The notes under the pieces were generated by a model that was not told the origin of the DNA, searched no databases, and was given only the letters and a program-made list of their open reading frames with translations. From Limanda limanda (lineage: Eukaryota > Chordata > Actinopteri > Pleuronectiformes > Pleuronectidae), in assembly GCF_963576545.1 (NCBI RefSeq), contig NC_083646.1:21022989-21086988 (forward strand): a stretch of DNA of 64,000 bases. Direction: 5' to 3'. Within the stretch, counting starts at the first letter, position 1. Each line of letters opens with the position of its first letter. The position numbers were made by a program, and so were the translations under genes. Below are positions 47,101 to 59,800 of the stretch, piece after piece.

Positions 47101-50100
47101 CTCAGTGGCAGTGTCATTGTAAGCTCCAGTAAAAGGTGAGAGTGGTCGACCATAGCCCTCTCACAATGAACTGTCTCTGTCTGCAGCACAGTTGTTCAGA
47201 GCTCCTCATTTTGCCAGCTGTCCGTCACGCCATGGTACTCTGGGGGCTTTCTCTCCCAGTCGCTGTCTCATTCATCTGTTCTTCATCCCTCTTTCCTCTG
47301 CTTATTGCAAGACCTTAAAGGAGCTTTCATTGTGTATTATCGCTGTTCATACTGAACAAGGTTCTTTATTCGATACAAAGGGTAAACGTTAAAGTTGCTC
47401 AGACAGGATATTCAGAATTCCAGAGATAAAAACAAGACTAAAATCAATAAAAACACAGATTACATTTGAAAGATCATATTGAATTTTCTGTGATAAATAC
47501 ATAAAATGATGATGTGCTGGGTTAGCTCTGAACTCATTCCCTGAGCAGTTTGTCTGTAGCTAATTAACATGTCCCAGCTGATAACTAACCCTAAGATCAA
47601 CCAGTTAGAAAAGGAATCATAAGTGTGTGTGGCTAAAAGAAGTAGATAAACGTATGGTATTTTTTATTTTATATATATATCTCTTTATTGGATGTGCGCA
47701 TCAATGCAAATGTTTCAGTGGTTATTCAGCAGCAGACGTGGGCATGATGACTTTCCAAAAGTGAAGACAAATGTTTAACTCCCCACGGTGGCTGTCACAG
47801 TAAAGGGTCATAAATCCTGAGCTATAGTGTCTTGCATTGGGACAGAAACATCTCAAAATGACTAAAGTATTTTAATGAAAATAAAAATGTCATTAACAGG
47901 GACAAAACGTTGTGTATCTTAGTCGAGTTGTATAAGTCTGTTCTTTCAGGATATGTGGGAAATGTTGAGGTAGTACGAGAGCTGGCTTCCTTGGGTGTCT
48001 TGAGAGACGTTACATAAATGCAAGCTATTAGAAATTATTGTTATCATAAGTCCTGCCTCCTCTGAGCTAGCAGATGGGACAAGTGAAAATACACCTGAAA
48101 TAAACCTGGTGATCATGAACCTTGCTTTATTCAAGGTTTGACTCTGGCTTTATTTAAATAAAGTCTTCATCTGCAAAGATAGCTGTTTACTGTAGCAAAC
48201 AAAACCAATATTTTAATATTTCAGGAACAAAAAAATTAAGACGTTTTCACAGAAGCTAGAAAGAATTTGCACAGCATTCGTCTCAGGGTTAGAGCACGTC
48301 AGTCAGTCACTAGCCTCCATAGAGGAAATGCTTAGGTTTGAATAACGCTCACACTTTTGTTTGTCCTTCAAATTACAGATTCACCTCCTCATTGGAGGAA
48401 AGAAATAAGCAACTAAATGTGTTCCTTTATCACGGTTAAACATCAGGTAAGAGAAGCCACCGTGCTTGTAAATACATTTTCTTACCAACAACCATCAATC
48501 TGCAGCTTTTTTCCCCTTTTGCTGCCCAACACCTCTGAAGTTAAACATCTGTAATGTTAACAGAATAAATTGCATTATGTCTTGAGATACTATCGCCTCT
48601 TGAGCCTTTACATTTTTAATTCAGTTTGTGTTGACACAGATTGCTATTTGCTATCACTTGCCTCTTATCGGAGTGATGAAATGGAATTTCAGTGCGGGAT
48701 ATATAGGTGAATCTCCAGGAGCCAATCTGTCAAAGTCTGGAGATGCCTTATCTGTCATCAGCTGGGACTTTATTCATGTTTAACTGCTTCCACTCGTGCT
48801 CAGATTTATGGCTGTTTTGTCCATGCACACATCCTCCCACGCTGCCCCCACCTTCATGCACAGCTCTGATTTGTTGATCTCCTGTGTTATTGAAGAGTAA
48901 AAAATAAAAAGGTCAGGGTTTGTTCAAGTGTGCAGCTGAAATGTAAAAAAAACAACGTTTCACGAGCACAATATTTAAAAGACGAGTGTATTCGCAGGCA
49001 CTCAGACTGGAAATTGAAACGCTAAAAAAAGAAACCCAGGTGGCTTTGCTGGTATGTTGTATGAATTACAATGCAGGGTGTGTGCTGCGTGAGTAATGCA
49101 TCCTTAAGGTAAAAGGCTTCAGAAACCAAAGCACTGCAGAGGTTTATAACTAAGAGACAGGATTTTACAACTCACTCTGTTGGTCTTTTTTCTGTCATGC
49201 ATCTTTAGAGTTACATAGAAGGTATGTAGTTGGTTTCCTTCTTGTAAAGAGCATCTCTGCTTATGAAAAACAACAGCATCAGACAAGGGCCCTTAAAAGT
49301 GACATTTGTTAACATTAAAGGGACAAAGCCATGCAGACGTTAAAGCAACTGCCTCTTATCTGTCAGCAGGAAAGGTGTCAGGTGATGTTATTTTAAAGCT
49401 ATGAGATGAATCACGTATTTGGGTTGCAATTATGTAAATGGTAAGTATCTGCACGGCTGGTGTCTGACATTACACTGCAGCAAAAGTTTAAAACAATGTT
49501 TCTCTGAGGCGTCTGTCTCATGTCCATCTCCATTCAAACGCTGTGGTTTAATTAATGTATTAATTTCCAGATGAAACCCATTTGATCATTTAAGCTAGAA
49601 ACTAAATATCACAGCAATGTGAACAATTGGTATAAATTATTTTCTTAACTTAAGCTATAAGAAAAATTAATCAACTGTAAATTGCGTTAGACAGGAAGAG
49701 GAAAAATTGTTTCTCTCAATGACTGTATTACTTTTACACAGATAAATAATGACAGACATGCACAGTCAGGATTCATGGGAGAGACTGATGAGGTGTTAGT
49801 AATCCTCATTTCTGACTGGATCACAATCTTTTGGCTGTGGGTAACACGTAGGTTACACTTTCCTTAGCACAGCCTTATTAATTATCACTGACACGGCAGG
49901 ACAGTTTTAATACCCAGCATTCAATTTTTCAACAGCACATGTTCAACACTCACTGTTCCCTTCTCAATTGTCCCCCAATACACACTGTCAGGTAGGAACC
50001 TAAAGCAGATGGAATGTAAGTGTGAATATACACATTTTGGTATACATGCAATTATCCTATATTATAACAATATAACTAAAGCTTTATACAGTCAGAAGAT

Positions 50101-51579
50101 ATTAAAGCTAGGCTGTAAGGAGCTGGAGAGAAAGCTGTGAAAGAACCGAAGCAACAGCATTAAAATCAGAAAGGATAGAAGAAAAATAACCTACAGGCCT
50201 TTGGTGTTTGTTTGGTTTGTTGGGGAACCTCTGGGGTGGACGGAAAGATGATGAATTCAGTGACAACAGCCTTTTCACACTGAAGTCGGGGCAGAAACTA
50301 GCCAGACTTCTAATTCAGGTGCTGATGTGGCTGTGCAGTTTGGACAAAGGAGAGGGAAAAAAAACAATGAAAAAGGAAAGAAACAGTCAAGATGAATCGC
50401 CTGTCAGTACAAGTGGAAGCTAATAACATGGATCAGTGGAATCACAACTTAGTGGTTGGGGTTTCAGTGTGGGGTAAATATGTCTGAGTGAGCAGACCAA
50501 ATGTTTGGGAATAGTCTCTGTGCAGGCTTTAGGGCTCTGAGGATTTTAGCCACAAATTGAAAAAGTCATCAGTAATTGATCCCTGGTTGGTGCGTTTCGT
50601 CTCAATAAAGCAAACCATGTGAGGCAAAGATGTAGGTATTCAAGAGCTGAGATTAATAGAGTTGGTTCTCACTTTGTGTTTTTAATTTAATTTATTATAA
50701 AAAAATAATAATTTATTGTTCTGCCATTTGTCTATCTTGTTTCTTGTAACTTATTTTGCTAACTCTGCACAACAAACATGAATGATTAAATTGATGATGG
50801 AAGCCTGGGATTGTGGCACATATAAAAAATTGTCATCTTCTCATTTCTTCTCTAGGGTCAGTGTCTTTACAAACTGTCATGCAAATAAAAGCTTTACTAT
50901 CATACACAGTGTTAAAACCTCACATGAATAGCATATGATGCAGTACAGGTAGTGATGCAAACAAAGGCTTACATGGGTTAACTCATTCTCACTTTGATCG
51001 GACACCAGCTCTCATTGTACCTCCACATTTCCCACACATCTACAGCTTGACTGAGTTACACAACTTTTTGTGCCTGTTAATCAAATTTATTTTCCATTGA
51101 AATACTTCATTCATTTCAGATGTTTCTGCCATAATACAAGACACTATAGCTCAGTGCTGTTTATCTGGTATTATGACAGTACAATGGCAGTTTAAACACA
51201 CCTTTTTAACACACCTTAACTTAAGTTTTCATTCGTTAATGTTTTGTCCAGATCAAGTATTACAGTGGCTTCTCTCTCTCACTTAGGACGTTTATTCCTC
51301 ATTTAAATAGTATCGTTTCTGTGTTAAATGCAATTGTTCAACCTTTTTGCTCCTATGTAGGTGAGGCTCATCTAATTAGAAAAGTGTCTTTGCACCATGT
51401 AATATAACTCATCTCTGGAAAGCCAAAACATACTGGGAGGCAGACTTGCAGTCTGAAATTGTTCACTGCAGTTTTCTATTATCTCACAACCTCCAAACCT
51501 TATGAAGCCTATGTCTGCACCATAAATAAACTAAGTCAACTTAGTATTAAAAAACTAAGTATTTTCCAGCAACTCATAC
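47101..51579. other. No gene recognised
   Basis: Long AT-rich stretch without repeats or frames of note. 48640-48850 is somewhat GC-richer and may merit a conservation check. Confidence 0.5.
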
Positions 51580-51676
51580 CAGCGCCATCTCGGCCTGCAG
51601 GTCAGTGACACTGGCTGTGTTGAGCCCCACGTTGGACGCCACCTTGGCACATATCGATGCCACCAGGGTCTCCCCA
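51580..51676 (-). CDS. Candidate internal coding exon (gene unknown)
   Basis: On the reverse strand a 97-nt block starts after an acceptor-type TGTAG (51677-51678 in the last AG) and ends ATGGCGCTG before GTATGAG, a good donor. It encodes 32 codons: GETLVASICAKVASNV and then GLNTASVTDLQAEMAL. The third codon positions are mostly G or C, in sharp contrast to the AT-rich flanks, which is what a real vertebrate exon looks like. The frame stops right after the donor, so splicing would be required. The tract before the acceptor is not pyrimidine-rich, the main weakness. I do not recognise the protein. The forward strand is also open here, so the strand is an inference. Confidence 0.4.
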
Positions 51677-52587
51677 CTACAGCTTAAGACACTTTTCAGC
51701 ATCTTTATATTTATATAACACGGGTACAAACATAAATTTCATAACTGAACTATAAAGTGACCAGCAGTTTTTTATTCTCCCCTTGTACAGGTGGAGCCCC
51801 CTCCATACGCCCACAATGTATTATCCAGTACACTGACCCCGGAATCAACTCTTAAGCTTAATTTGCAATGGGTTCCCAATTACTTCAACCTAAGCTGCAG
51901 AAAAAATGTTTAGCATTTATTCCAGTTTTAATTTTAAATTGCATTTTCTGTGTCATATTCCAAGTTTATTTAATAAGATGACTGACAACTACATCCCAAT
52001 GCCACCTTATCATTAAAACAACTCAGAGCCTTTCATCAGCTTCTGAATACATAAGGGTTTGTGACAACATCAAAAGCTCAGTTTGACCTCCTTATTTTAT
52101 CTGACGTACTGTTTTTTCTACTGTTGTCCTTCCTGTTAACATTTCAATAGTTTGGGCCTTATACTTATACTTCAACAATTTATAACGTTGTAGTTCACAA
52201 GCTTAATTCTATGAGGGCATTGATGGCAGGCAGTGACTGCACCCTAAAGCTGATAAGGATGGGAAAGAGATTCATTTTGTTTTTGCAAAAAAACTGCTCC
52301 TTCCCTCTGTCCTTCCTGACCGATGAGACAGTATCTGCCTTGGCGTCAAGGAGAAACCAACGATTTGTCACTATTAATCACAGACAAGCAAAGAGCCAAG
52401 GTCCTGGTTCTCTGCATCGCCTCTGCCAACACTGCAACTTGACACTTGATCAGTTTTTCACTGTACAGTGTGAGAAAATTGTGTAATTGAATAACTCCAT
52501 CAAGTTGAAATAATTGTGGGAATAAGTTTAACACATTGATTCATTTACTTCTGTATTCATGTCCACATGTTCATTTATTTCTTTATC
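51677..52587. other. No gene recognised
   Basis: A 91-codon forward frame at 52211-52486 shows no family motif and no codon bias I would trust. Confidence 0.45.
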
Positions 52588-53250
52588 TATTTCCACATTT
52601 ATTTATTTCAACACATTTATATTTCAACATTTAAATGTTCATATGTAAATGAGGTAGGCGGTTCCAAACTCAGTCTCGAGCAGGATTGGTCAACTGAGCT
52701 ATACACACACTAACACACAGGCCCCCCTCAGCGCCACACACTCGCTCAGAGACAGAAGCAGTGACTGAGACTTGAGTTCGTCACCGCGAAGCATCTGCTC
52801 AGTGATTTTGTAGAACAGTGGAAACAGTGAAAACACAGAGTTTCTCTGGTCACATCTGCTCAGAGATCAGCTGCTTCATGGGCAGAGCAGAAGCTGCAGC
52901 TGGTTTGTACCGAGCTGGAGTTTCTGTTTCCTCCTCCTCTCTGCTCGCTCCTTGTGCTCAGTATAACATGAGACGTGACGCTCACAGTCAGGATTACTGA
53001 CACCTTAATCCTCCCAATAAAAAATAACCTGAACTAACCCTCTGAACTTGAACTAGTTCATTTTAAGTGTGAACCGGCTCAACACTGCAAACTGGACACC
53101 AGTCAGCATTGAAAGGCAGAAGTAGAAGGACTGGATCATCACACTCCTGTGACCAATCCTGCATGAGACTGCGGTTAGGCCCGCCTTTCTCATTAGCATA
53201 CGAGACTGAAATGAGGCAGTCAATGAATAAATAAATAAATGTGGAAATAT
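52588..53250. mobile_element. Foldback-type element with long imperfect inverted repeats
   Basis: The outer arms TATTTCCACATTTATTTATTT (52588-52607 and the complement at about 53229-53249) and the inner arms (52641-52691 against 53151-53202) pair imperfectly over roughly 100 bases. The inner arms share GTAAATGAG/GCTAATGAG, GGCGG, CAGTCTCG and CAGGATTGGTCA. Between them lie about 460 bases of GC-richer sequence with no transposase. Both sides run into TTTATTTATTT-type DNA. I recall this arm sequence (ATGAG.AAGGCGG... GCAGGATTGG) from fish interspersed repeats. Confidence 0.6.
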
Positions 53251-53430
53251 ATTTAAGACATTTATTTAGACATTTCTGTTATTGACGTATTAATTAATTT
53301 ATTTCTGTATTAATTAATTTATTTCATTTTTTATTTATTTATTTATGTCTGTATTAATTAATTTATTTCATTTTTTATTCTTTTAATTATTTCTGTATTT
53401 ATTTATACATTTATTTATTTATACTTAAGT
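53251..53430. repeat. AT-rich degenerate tandem repeat
   Basis: Repeats of TGTATTAATTAATTTATTTC followed by ATTTTTTATTT, with at least three partial copies between 53289 and 53390, then ATTTATTTAT runs. It adjoins the right arm of the foldback element and may be part of it. Confidence 0.75.
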
Positions 53431-54599
53431 CATGTATGGTCCTCCATAGCGATGTCAGTATTTCAGTTTCCATTTCTTTTCTTTTTATTAAAGATGCATT
53501 AGTTGTCTGCCACACTTTTATTAGAGAGGGTCACATTTACAATTCATTTACATACAGTATTCATGAAAAGGACTGTAAAAGGACCATCATACCCTTTTTC
53601 ATGATAAATACTGGCTTAGGAGTTTGTTTCCTTCCAATAAAATAAATTGTTAAGGTCAGCAAGTTTCTTTTCACCAGACTTTAATGTACTGCAGAACTAT
53701 TGGTATAATAGTATCCAAAAGAATAGAAGGAAATAAGGAATAACAAAAAAACACAGTCTACTTGATACAGTCATAGAATAAGTCATAATAAAGAAGCTAT
53801 ATTTCACATAACCTCATCCTGTTTACAATTCAATTAGTCTTTTCAATCTTGTTATAAATTAGTTTTTGTCCTTATTTAGGGGCCTTCAATATGTTCTTGG
53901 TTAGATTTATTTTAGCTCTTGATCTTTCAACAGCATTTTTCCTCAAATAATTTGAGCGTTAAATAAGCCTGTTTTTATATAAGTATATAAATGGCGTCCC
54001 TTTAATCAAAATACCTTTTGTTTAAGTTGAACTGTTTACTGTCATCATTCTTGCTTCAGTGTAGAATTTTAAAAAAGGCTGGTAGGTGTTTGTGTTTACT
54101 AGTGACTCAATCTTCACAGAACAAACATTTAAAATTACCTTTATCCACCATGGCCAAAACATGCTCCTTTGTTGAACTGTTGGCAAAACAAACTAAAATT
54201 AAACTTGATAAAAACTACTTGCAAGCTCCCACAACCATCCTGGTGGATCTTTCGAGTGCTTTTAGAAAACTTGGTTTTGCTCAGAAAAAAAAATTGTTTA
54301 CTGTACAAGCTGTTTACCTCTGCTGCCTCTCTCTACTGTTGCTAGGCAACATTTCACTCTCCGAGCTGCACTAACTGTACACTGAGCTTTCTGTGGGTGG
54401 GGATGTTAACGGAAGGGTTCAAATAAAAGCTTTTGCCATTTAACCTCTATTAAAATTCAAATAGAATTGACAAAGTCCTTTTAATGTGTATTGACGGAAA
54501 TATAATTGATGATTCTTTATTTATGCAATCTGAGTAACAATAAGGACAGCAAATATGTCATGTGGGTCATATTTAAGTCTTGAACTAAAGCCACAAATG
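53431..54599. other. No gene recognised
   Basis: AT-rich. The 118-codon forward frame at 54018-54374 lacks a family signature. Confidence 0.5.
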
Positions 54600-54960
54600 T
54601 GAACCCTGCCACTGTCTCCCCCACAAGTTGGAGGCTTATTCATGGGAGGCCATCACTGATGGTAACATGTGATGTTATGAGGGGAGACATATATGAAGAG
54701 TGATGTATGCCACGTGCAGTGGGAGACCCGGACAATATTGGTCATCCCCCGTCAAGGCTACATCGGCATGGCAACTGATGAATTATGGCGCAGGAATAAT
54801 TCTGAACCATAGATTTCCGACAGTGCACAGCCCTTGATGATGATTAGGATCTGAGAGGGACACTGACAAGGTTAAATTCATGTTAAAGGCAGGCAGTAAA
54901 AATGCTATGCACCATAATGGTCCCAAAGTAATTACATTAAAATGGAATGTCCCACAGCCT
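54600..54960. promoter_or_regulatory. Possible conserved non-coding element
   Basis: A stretch of balanced composition in AT-rich DNA, with homeodomain-type words (GAATTATGG, GTAATTACATTAAAATGG) and few simple repeats. It has the look of a vertebrate enhancer, but this is impression only; no conservation was tested. Confidence 0.2.
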
Positions 54961-56787
54961 GGGTGAGCACAGTGTATTAATGTCTGAAAGGAACATGCTG
55001 CAACTTACTTTTTGAATAACTAGACATATTAACTAAGTCATGTAGATAGAACTGAATCATTAATGTTTTAGGTAAGCATAGTGAAGTGGTTTGACTGAAC
55101 CTGCTCTCAAATACAAAGACGGTGATACCATCCAGTTAGTGCTTTATACAAGAGTAGCACAATGAAAGTCATTCATGTGTACAAAGCTACAAGCTTCATG
55201 AAGGTATTAAAACCTAAAAGAACTTGTGCCAGCAAGGCCTGCTAGCTCCAGCTCTAGGACTTGAATGCATTCACTATGTGAAAATGAAATAGTTAAATGA
55301 AGAGATGTTTGTGCACATGTTGTTTCAAGAGCTCCCCTTTCACTATTCTTAACTCTGGTCTTAATCAGAAAAATTTGCAACACACTTTAGTTTGTGTGAA
55401 AGTGAAAAGGAAAATGGAAGAAGAGGAAAAGAGAAAGTCACAGAGTAAAAACAATGAGGGGACGTTATTCAGGATCATCTCTCACATGCACATGTGAAGC
55501 CAAGATCATTCACATAATGATTAAAAACACCTCACACACACACAGACACAATTGAAATATTCTCATATAAACAACAAAGACAATACCTTGCCTCTAAGAG
55601 CAGGTTGTCTGATTGTAGCTGTTGAGGGGAATTGATTCTGCCTCACAATGATTGAAGCCGATATTGAGTCTTTAGATCAATTCATTAATTTAATAAAATG
55701 AAAAAGTGACTTAATTACATCTCTATTTGACCCAATAGCAGTTTGATGTTTGATGCTTTCTTTAATACCCTTACAGGTCCTGTCAGTAGCTGGTAACCAC
55801 GAAACTAACTTGGGTCAGTTCCCGCTGTATCACTGTGGATTCTTGTGGTCGGTGTGCCAGTTCCTCGTGTGCAGGCATTGGGTAGTGTATCCAAACTGAC
55901 TCTCCATTTGCAGATTGTCTAAACTGAAAAGGTTAATCACAAAATGTATTTATACATAAATATCCGATGTGGATTCTTGTTAATTGTTTTGTTTTTTTCC
56001 GTTTTTATTTGTTGAATATTAAAAGTAACACATTACTTGTCCTCCCACTTAACACCTCTTCTTTCCACATGTACAAACTGAGATGTTCTTTTAAGTGTTA
56101 ATATTTTGTCACTGAAGCATAGAAAATGAAAACATTTATTGTATCAGTTGTAGTCAAGTCACAAGCTGCACATCATTCACTGCTCATTCATGTTATGATG
56201 CTGTCTCTCAGAATCATCTAGTATGTATGCATAATGGAAAACTGCAGTGTGCTGTACCCAAGATTAATTCCCTTTCCCTCCCTCAATTCAAACGACGTTC
56301 AAGTAGAAATGACAAGTTGTACTGACAGCCAAACAGCGGCTTGGTACATTTTAATTGCATGATCAGCTGCAGAGTGATGCCACAGCCACAGATGAGATGG
56401 GAAGATGTATTGGTGTAGATGAGGGAAGGCAGAAAAAAGACAGAGGCACTTCATCGGAATGCCAACGCTGAGTCGTTTCCTTGTCTTTGACGTGCACTCA
56501 GTCAATTCACAGGATGTCATCAAAACCATTAGAGCCCAGAATTTACACCCAGATTTCCATACAGATACGTGGATCAATGCAGCGGTATCCAATACTTCAG
56601 ATTATGCAGACGCCATAGAAGATATGATCGAGCTGAACAAGGTTTAAATACTGAGGTGTCCATAGCATTAGTGCAGGCTAAAACCTTTAAATCAACATTC
56701 ATTTCAGAAATGTTAATCAGGGATATTCTCAGAGGATGCTTATTATTGTGCAGATTGGCAATGTATGAATATAGCATATAGCAGCTG

Positions 56788-56788
<1 letters not shown>
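54961..56788. other. No gene recognised
   Basis: Nothing beyond short A/T runs and a short CA run near 55530. Confidence 0.5.

Positions 56789-56833
<45 letters not shown>
56789..56833. repeat. (TA)n microsatellite, 45 bp
   Basis: Pure TA repeat, the longest dinucleotide run in the window. The reverse frames crossing it (read as YIYIY) are artefacts. Confidence 0.95.
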
Positions 56834-56835
<2 letters not shown>

Positions 56836-59800
56836 CTGCACATGTCCAAAATCTGGCAGACACAATATTTCCCTGTAGGTATCTAACAACAGTCTGGGGC
56901 TGGTTGCACAAAATCAATATCACTCCAAATGTAGACAGAATAAAAACACGAATTAAGGGTTTTTGGGTGACTTTGAATCACTTGATGTTCCATTGTTACT
57001 GAGCTGTTGACCTGCCCCATAGCAGGGATTAAGTGGCCTGTGCTAAACAAGGTCATTATTGGAAATATGACACCAGTGCACAACAGACTGGCTGGATTAG
57101 CAATGGCCCAACCCCTACTCTCATGTCTCCCCTTCTAGTGTAAGATGTGGTGAGTCACCAAGATTCCAAACTGGTTTTGCCAAGGAAATTAGTTCAGCCT
57201 GCCTAAGTAAAATACCACTTCATTGAACTCCAAATTAAAAGCTATGATCATTATGCTGATTTGCATGATGCTCCCCAGAACAAGTAATCTGGTGCTGTAG
57301 AATCACACAGTTTTGGACTCCAGCAGAGTGAGTGGTTATAATCAATCAGGTTGTTAAGAAATCCAGTTTGACCCAGTTTTCTGGGATATTAATTGCAAAC
57401 CTGGAGACTGGTACCTTGTAAATGTTGCAAGATGGTCAGTATGACTTAACAGCAAACACTGTTGCCCTGAATTTCGACTACTAAACGAAAAAATATAAAA
57501 GTAAAAATCTACCTTCCCATCATTTCCATAGGCTTTTGTTTATGCCACCATATATTGAGCCACTTCCAGAAAATGAAAACAAGGCTGTGATTAAAGCAGA
57601 AATATGTCCTTATCATAGTTACTCTCCAGCAAACTGATCATTTTGAAAAACAAAATCTATGTACAGATAACATGTACAAAACTGTCTTGGCTATGGGCCT
57701 CATTATGGCAGAGGTACGATGGATCTGCTCATTTTTAAAAAGCCATCACATTCTCTCGCTTATGGAACCTCGTTATATACACAGCTCAAGCAGCTTTGTA
57801 ATGGCCATGTGTAGATGGCTGGTCAATGCACAGCAATGCATTCTACCTTCTGGGATAAAGCAGCGAGCAGAACACTTACCCGCTGACTCCACCAGCTCAA
57901 GCAACACCAAGAAAATTGGAGGCTAGAGCATTGACGTCAAATACAGGTAGAGCAGAGAGACAGTCATAAAGGAGGGAGAGTGTATACCGACTCTGTGGGG
58001 CCTAATGATGAAGGATGCACTGGGGGAATGCAGACTGTGGCTGATTGCTCAGCAGCACAAAAGAGCCTGTTAACAATGAGCCAGGGAACAATACAGAAAC
58101 GGGCTCCAAGGACCTTCTAAAACACTGCTTTTGAAAAGACTTATTAGACTGGGATTATAATAAATGACCTACAGGACTGACCACATTAATTCTCCTGGTT
58201 GGAGGCAGAAGCGAGCACTGGACTGTGGCCCGGCTGGGTCAAGAGCTGTTGATTTAAGTTTGGCTTCATTAAGACGTGATGCAGAACAGTCAGGACAGCT
58301 ATTTTACATCAAGTGTAACAAAAGAGTCCAAAAATAATCTAAGCTTTGATTTCACCTCTTGGACTGAATGGAGCTCCCTCTGGTGTTACGGGAGGTTTCC
58401 CCTGTTGGATACCCTCTGAACATGATTAACACAAAAAACACTGACAGCTGGAAGAAAAATACGATCATTGTAATACAACACAGATACCACACAACCTTGA
58501 AGCCAAGGGGAAAACCTCCCCAAACAAAGGGCTGACAGGAATTTATACTTTTCTCGGAGCCACAGCTAAAGGCCGTGATTGGCCATTTGCCCAAGTACAA
58601 CCTAATATTACCCGATAGGAAAAAGCCACAAACTATCCATTAGCTGTCCACATTGTGATGTAAACCACGTATAGACAAAAGGTCATATTACAATTCTAGA
58701 AAGGGCAGAAAATGTCCTCTAGTCATCGGGAATGCATGTGGCATTCTAACACCTACTTACAGTTACATAAATGTTCCAACAGGCACAGGTACGGATGTGC
58801 TCTAAAGGCACACAAGTTAGCATTTCATAAAATAAGATAAAACAAATTGATACAAATGATTCGTTCTGATTTTACTTTCATCTGAAGCCTAATGGAAATG
58901 ACATAACAAGCAGTGAACATATAGTGATCAAACTTAAGGTTTGGTAAACCTTTGCAAGTTCTTGCTAAGTAGCGGTGAATACACCAGCAACTCACAAATG
59001 CAAACAAAAATCTCAGCAATGATTTTTCCAGTTATTCAAAAAAAATTCTATGAAATATTTGATTACCACGTCTTTCAGAGTGGTTCTTCTGGATGTCTGC
59101 CTACCAGGTCAGGGTCAGGGTAGATTTAACACTCATTAAGCTTTGCATTGCGGTGACTGTCAAGAAAAGTAGATGCAGAATGGCACACATTCCAAGAGAA
59201 ATGGGAAAACGATAAAGACAAGCCGGCGAGCAGTTCTAGCCATCACATTAGAGAGGTTAGTGTGGTATATGTGTTCAATGATTTAGTATGGCCTGCAAAG
59301 GATGTTATAAAAATTGAAATGGCTCTTGTCAAGGAGAATGATTCTCCGCCCGTGACACAGAGTGACAGTAGCTATGACAGAATGGAGGAATAAAGTCAGC
59401 AAACTGCTCAATGTTAGTTACACAGCAAATATCTGTGTAACTTACATTACCCACAGAAATGCCAGTGGACATAGCAGACCAAGTGAGGTCAGTGTATTCA
59501 ATTGTGCAAGGTTTTAATGGATTGATTTTGTATTTCACTTTTTTGACATGAATTATATTGAATTGTTTCAATAGTAAAACAGCCTCGATTAGATGAGACT
59601 AGATGAGGAGGATTTTATTTTGAGAAAGATAGTATATGAAAACATGAGAACTCATCTCTAATGCATTAAACATGTGCTGCACATCGATGGCATCTCATAT
59701 AGTCAGATGTGTCTTGTAACTGTTACCAGTGGCAAACGCTGCCGGTGTGTGGGCTTTGTCACATTTCACTCATCACTCTATATGTGTGTGTGTCTAAGTG

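Noticed and set aside
54018..54374. ILVDLSSAF in a 118-codon frame, reminiscent of LINE reverse transcriptase
   Set aside because: Neighbouring residues match no RT block on either side and no PQGS or ADD motif follows; probably chance.
56574..56923. Reverse frames with long YIYIY or similar runs
   Set aside because: Translation of the TA microsatellite.
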